64,000 nucleotides of DNA from Palsa-504 sp050011155. Lineage in GTDB: Bacteria; Actinomycetota; Actinomycetes; Streptosporangiales; Streptosporangiaceae. Both the position numbers and the translations under genes were made by a program. The notes under the pieces were generated by a model. It was not told the origin of the DNA. It was given only the letters and a program-made list of their open reading frames with translations, and did no database searches. Where the stretch lies: assembly GCA_050011155.1 (NCBI GenBank), contig JBEKJP010000058.1:1-64000 (forward strand). The letters are read 5' to 3'. Below, in pieces: positions 20,610-28,899 of the stretch (positions within the stretch are counted from its first letter, which is position 1; each line of letters opens with the position of its first letter).

Positions 20610-21664
20610 AACGCGAGCACCTCTTCCAGGGCGATGCGGAACGCCGCCATCTCCGGCGGCGTCCCTACCGTGACCCGCAGCCAGCGCGGCGGGCCGACCT
20701 CACGCACCAGCACGCCGCGGTCGAGCAGTCCTTGCCAGACCGCCCGCCGGTCGTCGAACTCGCCGAACAGCACGAAGTTCGCGTCGGAGTCCGCCACCGA
20801 GAGCCCGCGGCGCCTGAGCCAGGCGACGAGCCCATCTCGTTCGTTCCGAAGAGACGTAACGGTGGCCAGCGGTTCGGCGGCGTGCGCGAGTACGGCGCGC
20901 GCCACCGCCTGGGTGACCGCGGACAGATGGTAAGGGAGCCGGACCACGAGCAGCTTCTCGACCATCTCGGGGGCAGCCGCCAGGTACCCGACCCGGGCGC
21001 CGGCCAGGGCGAACGCCTTGGACATGGTGCGGGTGACGACCAGCTGCGGGAAGCTCGGCAGCAGCGTGAGCGCGCTCGGCGTGCCCGCGCGGGCGAACTC
21101 GGCGTACGCCTCGTCCACCACGACTAGGCCCGGCGCCGCGGCGCAGACCGCCTCGATCAACGCCATCGGGGCGGCGGTCCCGGTCGGGTTGTTCGGTGAG
21201 GTCACGAAGACCAGGTCGGGCCGGTGCTCCGTGATCGCGGCGACGGCCCGCTCGGGGGCCAGGCCGAAGTCCTCGTCGCGGGCCGCCGAGACCCAGCCGG
21301 TGCAGGTCACCCTGGCGATCAGCGAGTGCATCGAGTAGCCGGGGTCGAAGCCGAGGGCCAGCCGGCCCGGGCCGCCGAACGCCTGCAGCAGCTGCTGGAT
21401 GATCTCGTTGGACCCGTTGGCCGCCCACAGGTGGCTGGCCGTCAGCCCGTGGCCGAGGTAGTCGGCCAGGTCCTTGCGCAGCTCGGTCGCGTCCCGGTCG
21501 GGATACCGGTTCAGGGTGCCCGCCGCCGCGGCGACGGCGTCCGCGATGGCCGCGACCATGCGCGGGCTCGGCGCGTAGGGGTTCTCGTTGGTGTTCAGCT
21601 GGACCGGCACGTCGATCTGCGGCGCGCCGTACGGGGTGAGGTCGGCCAGGTCATCCCGGATCAT
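20606..21664 (-). CDS. hisC: Histidinol-phosphate aminotransferase
   Basis: 352 residues from ATG at 21664 (overlapping the hisD stop as ATGA); the in-frame extension upstream is Arg/Gly shadow sequence. Fold type I PLP enzyme with NTNENPYAPSP, ANGSNEIIQQL, TSPNNPTGT, VVDEAYAEF and the PLP lysine in RTMSKAFALAGARVGYL. It converts imidazole acetol phosphate to histidinol phosphate. Confidence 0.96.
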   Translation of the reverse strand: MIRDDLADLTPYGAPQIDVPVQLNTNENPYAPSPRMVAAIADAVAAAAGTLNRYPDRDATELRKDLADYLGHGLTASHLWAANGSNEIIQQLLQAFGGPGRLALGFDPGYSMHSLIARVTCTGWVSAARDEDFGLAPERAVAAITEHRPDLVFVTSPNNPTGTAAPMALIEAVCAAAPGLVVVDEAYAEFARAGTPSALTLLPSFPQLVVTRTMSKAFALAGARVGYLAAAPEMVEKLLVVRLPYHLSAVTQAVARAVLAHAAEPLATVTSLRNERDGLVAWLRRRGLSVADSDANFVLFGEFDDRRAVWQGLLDRGVLVREVGPPRWLRVTVGTPPEMAAFRIALEEVLAL

Positions 21665-22974
21665 TGAGCCACCCGCACCCGGACGGCCTGGACGTGGGCG
21701 TCGAGGTCTTCCGCTCCGCCGAGCGCGTCGATGAGCGGCGCCGTGGCGGCCAGCGCGTCCCGGTCGCACTCCACCACGTTGACGACGCGCAGGAAGGGGA
21801 AGACGGACAGGCCGCTGGTATGCCGCGCGGTCCCGCCGGTCGGCAGCACGTGGTTCGAGCCCGCCAGGTAGTCGCCCAGCGAGACGGGCGAGTACGGGCC
21901 GGCGAAGACCGCGCCCGCGTTAGTGACCCTGGCCGCCAGCTTGGCCGCGTCCCTGGCCTGGATCTCCAGGTGCTCGGGGGCCCACGCGTCGCTCACCGCG
22001 AGCGCCGCGTTCTCGTCGTCGACCAGCACGCAGGCGGACTGGCTGCTGAGGGCTTTCTCGATGCGCTCGCGGTGCCGGGCGGTCGCGACCTGTCGCGCGA
22101 GCTCGCTGTCGACGCGGTCGGCCAGGGCGGCGTCGGTGGTGATGAGCAGGCAGGCGGCGAGCTCGTCGTGCTCGGCCTGGGCGACCAGGTCGGCGGCGAC
22201 GTGGCGGGGATCGGCGGTGTCGTCGGCGATGACCGCCACCTCGGTGGGGCCGTTCTCGCCGTCGGTGCCCACGACGCCGCGCAGCACCCGCTTGGCCGCG
22301 GCCACGTAGACGTTACCCGGCCCGGTGATGACGTCGGCGGGCACGCAATCCCGCGTGCCGTAGGCGAACATCGCCAGCGCCTGCGCCCCGCCGGCCGCGT
22401 GCACCTCGCGCACGCCGAGCAGCGCGCACGCGGCTAGCACGGACGGGTGCGGCAGCCCGCCGTGGGCCGCCTGCGGCGGGGACGCCACCGCGATCGAGGG
22501 GACGCCGGCGACCTGAGCCGGGACGATGTTCATCACGACCGAGGAGGGATAGGCCACCAGGCCGCCGGGGACGTAGACGCCGGCCCGCCCGGCCGGGATG
22601 AAGCGGCCGGTGACGGTGAGGCCGTCGATGACCTGCACGGGCCGCTCGGCCGGGAGCTGGGCGGCGTGGACCCGCCTGGTGCGCCTGACCGCCTCTTCCA
22701 GGGCCTTTCTCACCTCGGGGTCGAGCCCGGCCAGGGCCGCGTCCAGAGCTTCGGCCGGGACCACGGTGGTGGCCAGGTCGACGCCGTCGAAGCGGGCGGT
22801 GTACTCGCGGACGGCTTCGGCACCGCGGCTCTTCACGTCGTCGCAGAGCGGGCGGATCTGCGCGACGGCCGCCTCGACGTCGGTCGAGGCGCGCGGCAGG
22901 ACGCCGGCCAGGTTTTGTCGAGTGGGGCGGTGTCCCCTGAGGTCAATACGGCGCAAGCTAGTGCGGGAATTCAC
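21661..22974 (-). CDS. hisD: Histidinol dehydrogenase
   Basis: 437 residues. Zinc and catalytic motifs include GPTEVAVIADD, DLVAQAEHDELA, the Glu/His of WAPEHLEIQ, and SNHVLPTGGTARHTSGLSV. It oxidises histidinol to histidine, the last two steps. GTG start with a -10-like TAGACT exactly 6 nt upstream, so the operon may begin with a leaderless message. First gene of the his run. Confidence 0.96.
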   Translation of the reverse strand: MNSRTSLRRIDLRGHRPTRQNLAGVLPRASTDVEAAVAQIRPLCDDVKSRGAEAVREYTARFDGVDLATTVVPAEALDAALAGLDPEVRKALEEAVRRTRRVHAAQLPAERPVQVIDGLTVTGRFIPAGRAGVYVPGGLVAYPSSVVMNIVPAQVAGVPSIAVASPPQAAHGGLPHPSVLAACALLGVREVHAAGGAQALAMFAYGTRDCVPADVITGPGNVYVAAAKRVLRGVVGTDGENGPTEVAVIADDTADPRHVAADLVAQAEHDELAACLLITTDAALADRVDSELARQVATARHRERIEKALSSQSACVLVDDENAALAVSDAWAPEHLEIQARDAAKLAARVTNAGAVFAGPYSPVSLGDYLAGSNHVLPTGGTARHTSGLSVFPFLRVVNVVECDRDALAATAPLIDALGGAEDLDAHVQAVRVRVAQ

Positions 22975-22980
22975 CCGCCT

Positions 22981-22998
22981 AGTCTACGGAGCGTAGAC
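22981..22998 (-). promoter_or_regulatory. hisD -10 element overlapped by a palindrome
   Basis: On the minus strand TAGACT (22986-22981) ends 6 nt before the hisD GTG. A perfect inverted repeat GTCTACG-GAG-CGTAGAC (22982-22998) covers most of it. The element lies in the last codons of the upstream membrane-protein gene. A repressor site is an inference; it could also be a hairpin at the end of the upstream gene. Confidence 0.4.
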
Positions 22999-23511
22999 CT
23001 CGTCGGGGCGGCGCCCGCCGTACTCGGCCAGCAGTACGACCAGCGAGGTGAACCCCGGCCAGAGGACCAGCGCGCTCTTGGCCCCCAGGCTCAGCGACGC
23101 GCGGAAGAAGGTGCCGTCGGAGCTGGTGGCGAGCAGGTGGTTGTAGGTCCCGAGGCCGATGTTCTCGCCGGTCCACAGCGCGAGCAGCACCGCCGCGACG
23201 GCGCCGAGGATCAGCCCGGCCGCGGCGATCCAGCCCGCCCGGCGAACCAGCAGCCGGTGGCCGAGCAGGCCGGTGACCACCCCGCCGACCACGACGATCA
23301 GGCAGAACCACCCGTCGGCGGCGATGAAAGCGCTGCTCTCCGAGTTGACGACCTGGGCCTCGCCTCGGCCGACTTCGGTCAGCAGCGCCCGCGGCGCCAC
23401 CACGGCCCAGATCAGCCCGGCCAGCACGCCGAGCACCGCGCTGCCCGCCAGGGCCGCGGCGAACGCGGCCAGTCGCCCTTTCGTCGGCACTCCTTTATCT
23501 TGGCACCTCAC
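22984..23511 (-). CDS. Four-TM membrane protein, DUF2567-like
   Basis: 175 residues with four hydrophobic helices (near 14-38, 68-88, 92-112, 145-165) and the conserved-looking external segment GRGEAQVVNSESSAFIAADG between TM1 and TM2. GTG start; a second GTG seven codons on is possible. No catalytic residues. The family is widespread upstream of hisD in actinomycetes; function unknown. It ends 10 bp before hisD. Confidence 0.7.
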   Translation of the reverse strand: MRCQDKGVPTKGRLAAFAAALAGSAVLGVLAGLIWAVVAPRALLTEVGRGEAQVVNSESSAFIAADGWFCLIVVVGGVVTGLLGHRLLVRRAGWIAAAGLILGAVAAVLLALWTGENIGLGTYNHLLATSSDGTFFRASLSLGAKSALVLWPGFTSLVVLLAEYGGRRPDEVYAP

Positions 23512-23600
23512 GGTTTAGCCTGCCCAGTCGGGGGTTTGCCGTTTAGCCCGGTTCATCGGGGGGAGTCGGAGAGGCGTTCCGACACCTCACGGAGGTCATA

Positions 23601-24197
23601 ATGTCGACCGGAGCAATCATAGGCATCGTCATCGCCGTCATCGTGGTGGTGGCAGTAATAGTGGTGGCCTCGACTGAGATGCGGCGGGCCCGGCTACGTC
23701 GCCAGTTCGGCCCAGAGTACGACCGCCTGGTGGAGAAGCACGACGGTAACAAGAGGAAGGCCGACGCCGAGCTGGCCGAGCGCGCGCGCCGGGTGCGCGA
23801 GCTCAGCATCCGCGAGCTGACACCCGAGCAGCAGGCCAGCTACAGCGGCGACTGGACCGCGATCCAGGAGCGGTTCGTGGACGCTCCGGCCGAGTCCGTG
23901 GGCGCCGCGCATACGCTCATCTGGAACGTCATGCGAGACCGCGGCTACCCGGCCGACGACCGCACCGCCAGCATGGACGCCTTGGCCGTGCACCACGGCC
24001 GCTCGATGGAAGGCTACCGGGAGGTGCAGGACCTGCGGACCGAGTCCGCGAGCACCGAGCAGCTCAGGGAAGCCATGATCAGCTACCGCGCGCTGTTCGA
24101 GGACCTGACCGGCCAGCGTAACGGCCGTATCGCTGAGGACCGCTTGACCGAAGAGCGCGCCGCAGATGTCAACCGGACCGCAGAGACGCCTCGATAG
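23601..24197 (+). CDS. Membrane-anchored hypothetical protein (first of a related pair)
   Basis: 198 residues with an ideal GGAGG ribosome site. A single N-terminal TM (about 5-24) is followed by a basic, helical segment and then a domain starting near residue 80 (YSGDWTAIQERFVDAPAESV) and ending RALFEDLTGQRNG. The same domain pattern (W--IQ--FVD-P--SV--A--V ... F-DL-G) recurs at the C-terminus of the next gene, 24 bp downstream, so they form an operon of diverged paralogues. No known catalytic motif. Confidence 0.75.
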   Translation: MSTGAIIGIVIAVIVVVAVIVVASTEMRRARLRRQFGPEYDRLVEKHDGNKRKADAELAERARRVRELSIRELTPEQQASYSGDWTAIQERFVDAPAESVGAAHTLIWNVMRDRGYPADDRTASMDALAVHHGRSMEGYREVQDLRTESASTEQLREAMISYRALFEDLTGQRNGRIAEDRLTEERAADVNRTAETPR

Positions 24198-24221
24198 TCA
24201 CTCACGGGAGAGAAGATTTCC

Positions 24222-25145
24222 ATGACGCAGGACCAGGACCAGAGGGGACCCGGCTACGTCGTCCCCGACGACGCCGTACCCGAGAACGAGACCGATGAGT
24301 ACCCGGCTGAGGAGGGCAGGCCGATGACCCGCTTCCAGAAGGTGGCTTCCGCACTGCGCGGAGGCGGCCACGAGTCCGACGAGCTCGACGAGTCCGGCCA
24401 GGACAGGCGTGACTACTGGGACGACTCCACCGCGGCCGGCCAGCCGGGCGATCCTTCCGTCAGCCGTCCGGGCGACCCGGTCGCTGTGGCGCCTCCGGTA
24501 GCCGGGACGGGTCAGGGCGTCGCGGCGATGGACCCCGACGTGCCCGTGGACGAGACCAACCCGGACGTTCCCGCGGACGAGCCGTACCCGGCGGACATCC
24601 CCGTCTCGCAGACCAGTACGGATGCTGATCACCCGGCGACTGAGCCGGACATGTTCGGCACCACCACGCGCGGGACCGGCGTGGACCCCGACGAGCCCAC
24701 CGATCCCACCGCTCCCGGCGCGGCTACTATCGCGGACGTCCCGGACGCTGCTGTCCCGGACGCTGCTGTTCCGGTGGAGAGCATGGGGCGTCACGCCGCG
24801 ACCACGTCGCTCGGTGACTTCAGCGACCTCACCTACGGGAACCTGATCCCGGACGCGGCCGACTACACCGAGCAGTGGCAGCAGATCCAGTTCAAGTTCG
24901 TGGACGACCCGCACGCGTCGGTGACCGAGGCCGCCGACGTCGTCGCCCAGGTCACCGCCAAGATGGAGGCGGCCATTCAGGAACGGCAGCGGGCCATCGA
25001 GGAGCGGCAGAAGGCCATCGCCGAGCAGCAGCGCACGCTGCGCGACCGGTGGGGCGAGGGCAGCAACGCCGACACCGAGAACCTGCGCGCCACGCTGCGG
25101 ATGTACAAGACCTTCCTGGACCAGCTCATCGGCCCGAAGGCCTAG
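24222..25145 (+). CDS. Hypothetical acidic protein (second of the pair)
   Basis: 307 residues. The first 190 are acidic, Pro/Asp-rich and probably disordered (repeats such as VPDAAVPDAAVP). The C-terminal 100 residues (YTEQWQQIQFKFVDDPHASV ... YKTFLDQLIGPKA) match the domain of the preceding protein. A helical stretch in between has a Q/E/R-rich repeat (QERQRAIEERQKAIAEQQ) likely to form a coiled coil. No TM, so it may be the cytosolic partner of the anchored paralogue. Function unknown. Confidence 0.75.
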   Translation: MTQDQDQRGPGYVVPDDAVPENETDEYPAEEGRPMTRFQKVASALRGGGHESDELDESGQDRRDYWDDSTAAGQPGDPSVSRPGDPVAVAPPVAGTGQGVAAMDPDVPVDETNPDVPADEPYPADIPVSQTSTDADHPATEPDMFGTTTRGTGVDPDEPTDPTAPGAATIADVPDAAVPDAAVPVESMGRHAATTSLGDFSDLTYGNLIPDAADYTEQWQQIQFKFVDDPHASVTEAADVVAQVTAKMEAAIQERQRAIEERQKAIAEQQRTLRDRWGEGSNADTENLRATLRMYKTFLDQLIGPKA

Positions 25146-28100
25146 CTAGCTGACGCAAGCCGGACCGAGTAGCTGCTTCAGGTCGCCGATCAGGGCGGGT
25201 GAGGTGGCTACTCGGAGCTTGTCGTCGAGCCTGACCACCGTGGTGCGCTCGTGGCCGCGCAGCCGCAGGTGCACCTCGGTCGGGCCGGGGTGGGTCACCA
25301 GGACCTCGCGGAGCCGCTCCACCACCGGGGGTACGCACCGGACCATCGGCATCGACACCACGAACGGGCCCGACTCGTCCACGGACAGGTCCGGGATGGT
25401 GAGGTCCATGGCGATCAGCTTGGGCGCGTCGTCCCGGCGGTCCACTTTCCCCTTGACCACCACCACCGCGTCCTCGGCGATCGAGGTCGCGTACAGCTGG
25501 TAGGTCTGCGGGAAGAACAGCACCTCGATCGCGCCGCCCAGGTCCTCCAGGGTGGCCGCGGCCCACTGGTTGCCCTGCTTGGTCACCTTGCGCTGCACCC
25601 CGGACAAGATGCCGCCGATCTTGACGATCTGCGCGTCCGACCGGTCACCCGGCCGCGGCCGGTACGGTTCGGCCTCGTCCGACATCAGGTCGGCCAGCGA
25701 GCAGTCGCTTTCCCTGGCGATGATGTGCTCGACGCCGAACAGCGGGTGGTCGGAGACGTAGAGCCCGAGCATTTCCCGCTCGAAGTTCAGCCGGGTGGAC
25801 TTGTCCCACTCCCCGGCCGGGACCGGCACGTCGAAGACCGCCTCGGACTCGGTGTCGCCGCCGAACAGCGAATCCTGCCCGATCGCCTCGTTCCGCTTGA
25901 TGTCGATCACGGCGTCGACCGCCTGCTCGTGCACCAGCACCAGGCCCTTGCGGTCGTCGGCGAACGAGTCGAAGGCGCCCGCCTTGATCAGCGACTCGAT
26001 GACCCGCTTGTTGCATACCACCAGCGGGACCTTGCGCAGGAAGTCGGAGAAGCCGGTGAACGCGCCCTTGGACTTGCGGGCCGCGACGATCGCCTCCACC
26101 ACGTTCACGCCGACGTTGCGGATCGCCGCCAGGCCGAACCTGACGTCCTTCCCGATCGCCGCGAACGTCGCTACCGACTCGTTGACGTCGGGCGGCAGCA
26201 CCTTGACGCCCATCCGGCGGCACTCGCTGAGGTACAGCGCCGACTTGTCCTTGTCGTCGCCGACGGACGTGAGCACGGCGGCCATGTACTCGGCGGGATA
26301 GTTCGCCTTCAGGTACGCGGTCCAGTAGGAGACCAGGCCGTAGGCGGCGGAGTGCGCCTTGTTGAAGGCGTAGCCGGCGAACGGAACCAGCACGTCCCAT
26401 ACCGCCTGGATGGCCTTGTCGGAGTAACCGCGCTCCCGGCAGCCCTGCCGGAACGGGACGAACTCCTTGTCCAGGATCTCCTTCTTCTTCTTGCCCATGG
26501 CGCGGCGGAGCAGGTCCGCCTGTCCCAGCGTGTAGCCCGCCAGGATCTGCGCCGCGCGCTGCACCTGCTCCTGGTAGACGATCAGGCCGTAGGTGGGCTC
26601 CAGGATCTCCTTGAGCGGTTCCTCGAGCTCGGGATGGATCGGCGTGATCTCCTGCTGGCCGTTCTTGCGCAGGGCGTAGTTGGTGTGGCTGTTGACGCCC
26701 ATCGGGCCGGGCCGGTAGAGCGCGCCGAGGGCGGAGATGTCCTCGAAGTTGTCCGGCTTCATCACCCGCAGCAGGGTCCGGTAGCCGGAGGAGTCGAACT
26801 GGAACACGCCCTGGCTGTCACCCCGGGAGAGCAGTTCGTAGGTCGGCTTGTCGTCCAGCGGGAGCTCGAGCAGGTTGATCTCGATCTGGCGGTTGTCCTC
26901 GATGGCCTTGACCGCGTCGGCCATGATCGTCAGGTTGCGCAGGCCGAGGAAGTCCATCTTCAGCAGGCCGAGGCCCTCGCAGGTCGGATAGTCGAACTGC
27001 GTGATGACGGCACCGTCGGCGGGCCTGGTCCAGACCGGGATGTGATCGGTCAGCGTCTCCGCCGACATGATCACCCCGGCCGCGTGCACGCCGGGCTGGC
27101 GGATCAGCCCCTCGATCCCGCGAGCGGTGTCGATGATCTGCTTGATCTCCGCCTCGGCCTCGTACAGGGACCGGAGCTCGCCTGCTTCCTTGTAGCGCGG
27201 GTGACCGTCGTCGAAGATCCCGGACAGCGGGATGTCCTTGCCCATCACGGCGGGCGGGAAGGCCTTGGTGATCCGGTCGCCGAGCGCGTAGGGGAAGCCG
27301 AGCACCCGGCAGGAGTCCTTGATCGCGGCCTTGGCCTTGATCGTGCCGTAGGTGACGATCTGCGCGACCCGGTCCGATCCCCACTTCTGGGTCACGTACC
27401 TGATCACGTCGGCCCGGCCACGTTCGTCGAAGTCGATGTCGATGTCGGGCATGGAGATGCGCTCGGGGTTGAGGAAGCGCTCGAAGATCAGCCCGTGGTC
27501 GAGCGGGTCCAGGTCGGTGATGCCCATCGCGTAGGCGACGATCGAGCCCGCGGCGGAGCCGCGGCCGGGGCCGACCGCGACGCCGTTGTTCTTGGCCCAC
27601 ATGATGAAGTCCGCGACCACCAGGAAGTAGGCCGGGAACCCCATCTGGCAGATGATCCCGATCTCGTACTCGGCCTGCTGGCGACGCTGGTCGTCGAACC
27701 CGTTCGGGTAGCGGCGCTCCATGCCCTTCCAGACCTCGGCCTGGAACAGCTCGTCCTCCGACTCGAAGCCCTCCGGGATGGGGAACCTCGGCATCAGGTT
27801 GACGAACTCGAACATGTCGCTGGTGTCGACCCGGTCCGCGATCAGCAGCTGGCTGTTCCGGCAGCCCTCCTGCCATAGGTCGCTGCCGTCGATGGCGTAC
27901 ATCTGATCGGCGGGCTTGATGAAGTAACCGGTGCCGTCGAACCGGAACCGGTCCGTGTCGTTCAGGTTCTTGCCCGTCTGGATGCACAGGAGCATGTCGT
28001 GGGACACCGCGTCCTGCTCGCGGGTGTAGTGCGAGTCGTTGGTGACCACCGGCGGGATGCCGAGCTTCTTGCCGATCTCGGTCAGGCCGTCGCGGACGCG

Positions 28101-28706
28101 GCGCTCGATGTCGATGCCGTGGTCCATCAGCTCGAGGAAGTAGTTCTCCTTGCCGAAGACGTCCTGCCACTCGGCGGCGGCCTTGAGCGCCTCGTCGTAC
28201 TGGCCGAGGCGCAGCCTGGTCTGGAGCTCACCGGACGGGCACCCGGTGGAGGCCATCAGGCCCTTGCTGTGCTCCGCGAGGATCTCCTTGTCCATCCGCG
28301 GCCACTTGGCCAGCATGCCCTCGGCGTAGGAGCGGGACGACAGCCGGAACAGGTTGTGCAGGCCCTGGTTGTTCCGCGCCCAGATGGTCTTGTGCAGGTA
28401 GGCGCCGCTCGCGGAGACGTCGTCCCTTTTCTGGTGCGGCTGGCCCCACAGGACCCGGGCGGTGTTACCCCTGGCTTCGGGTGCGACGTAGGCCTCGATG
28501 CCGATGACCGGGGTGATGCCCACGTCCTTGGCCTGCCGGTGGAACTCCGCGGCCCCGTACATGTTGCCGTGGTCGGTCATCGCCACGTGCGTCATGCCCT
28601 GGGCCTTGACCTCCGCGAACAGGTCCTTCAGCCGGGCGGCTCCGTCGAGCATGGAGTACTCGGTGTGCACGTGCAGGTGAGCGAACGGCGCACCGGACTC
28701 TGCCAT
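25146..28706 (-). CDS. dnaE: DNA polymerase III alpha subunit
   Basis: 1186 residues, full-length replicative polymerase. N-terminal PHP domain (FAHLHVHTEYSMLDGAARLK), palm with the catalytic aspartates in MPDIDIDFDERG, fingers GRGSAAGSIVAYAMGI, helix-hairpin-helix region, and an OB-fold near residues 1000-1080 (IVKIGGILSGVQRKVTKQGN). Main chromosomal replicase (DnaE1 type). Its 3' end abuts the convergent 24222 gene with no spacer. Confidence 0.97.
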   Translation of the reverse strand: MAESGAPFAHLHVHTEYSMLDGAARLKDLFAEVKAQGMTHVAMTDHGNMYGAAEFHRQAKDVGITPVIGIEAYVAPEARGNTARVLWGQPHQKRDDVSASGAYLHKTIWARNNQGLHNLFRLSSRSYAEGMLAKWPRMDKEILAEHSKGLMASTGCPSGELQTRLRLGQYDEALKAAAEWQDVFGKENYFLELMDHGIDIERRVRDGLTEIGKKLGIPPVVTNDSHYTREQDAVSHDMLLCIQTGKNLNDTDRFRFDGTGYFIKPADQMYAIDGSDLWQEGCRNSQLLIADRVDTSDMFEFVNLMPRFPIPEGFESEDELFQAEVWKGMERRYPNGFDDQRRQQAEYEIGIICQMGFPAYFLVVADFIMWAKNNGVAVGPGRGSAAGSIVAYAMGITDLDPLDHGLIFERFLNPERISMPDIDIDFDERGRADVIRYVTQKWGSDRVAQIVTYGTIKAKAAIKDSCRVLGFPYALGDRITKAFPPAVMGKDIPLSGIFDDGHPRYKEAGELRSLYEAEAEIKQIIDTARGIEGLIRQPGVHAAGVIMSAETLTDHIPVWTRPADGAVITQFDYPTCEGLGLLKMDFLGLRNLTIMADAVKAIEDNRQIEINLLELPLDDKPTYELLSRGDSQGVFQFDSSGYRTLLRVMKPDNFEDISALGALYRPGPMGVNSHTNYALRKNGQQEITPIHPELEEPLKEILEPTYGLIVYQEQVQRAAQILAGYTLGQADLLRRAMGKKKKEILDKEFVPFRQGCRERGYSDKAIQAVWDVLVPFAGYAFNKAHSAAYGLVSYWTAYLKANYPAEYMAAVLTSVGDDKDKSALYLSECRRMGVKVLPPDVNESVATFAAIGKDVRFGLAAIRNVGVNVVEAIVAARKSKGAFTGFSDFLRKVPLVVCNKRVIESLIKAGAFDSFADDRKGLVLVHEQAVDAVIDIKRNEAIGQDSLFGGDTESEAVFDVPVPAGEWDKSTRLNFEREMLGLYVSDHPLFGVEHIIARESDCSLADLMSDEAEPYRPRPGDRSDAQIVKIGGILSGVQRKVTKQGNQWAAATLEDLGGAIEVLFFPQTYQLYATSIAEDAVVVVKGKVDRRDDAPKLIAMDLTIPDLSVDESGPFVVSMPMVRCVPPVVERLREVLVTHPGPTEVHLRLRGHERTTVVRLDDKLRVATSPALIGDLKQLLGPACVS

Positions 28707-28899
28707 GACGATCGGCCTCCTCAGTGCCAGCTACGTGGGCATGCCTGACAGCGCGCGTCACCGCGAGGGCCTGCGCGTTTGGTCATCAACCGGTGCTCAC
28801 CACCTTAACGGAGACCGGTCTTCGCCGCTGTCCTGGCGCGCCGGCCGGAGCGTACCTGGACGGAGATTTGTCTCGGGGCACGGGGTTGCCGACACGGGG
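28707..28899. other. Gap upstream of dnaE
   Basis: About 190 bases between the dnaE start and the intended end of the HNH gene. It must contain the dnaE promoter, but no convincing -35/-10 pair, operator or hairpin with a T-run is visible. Confidence 0.4.

Noticed and set aside
25251..27878. 875-codon plus-strand open frame opposite dnaE
   Set aside because: Antisense shadow of dnaE with no recognisable domain or ribosome site.
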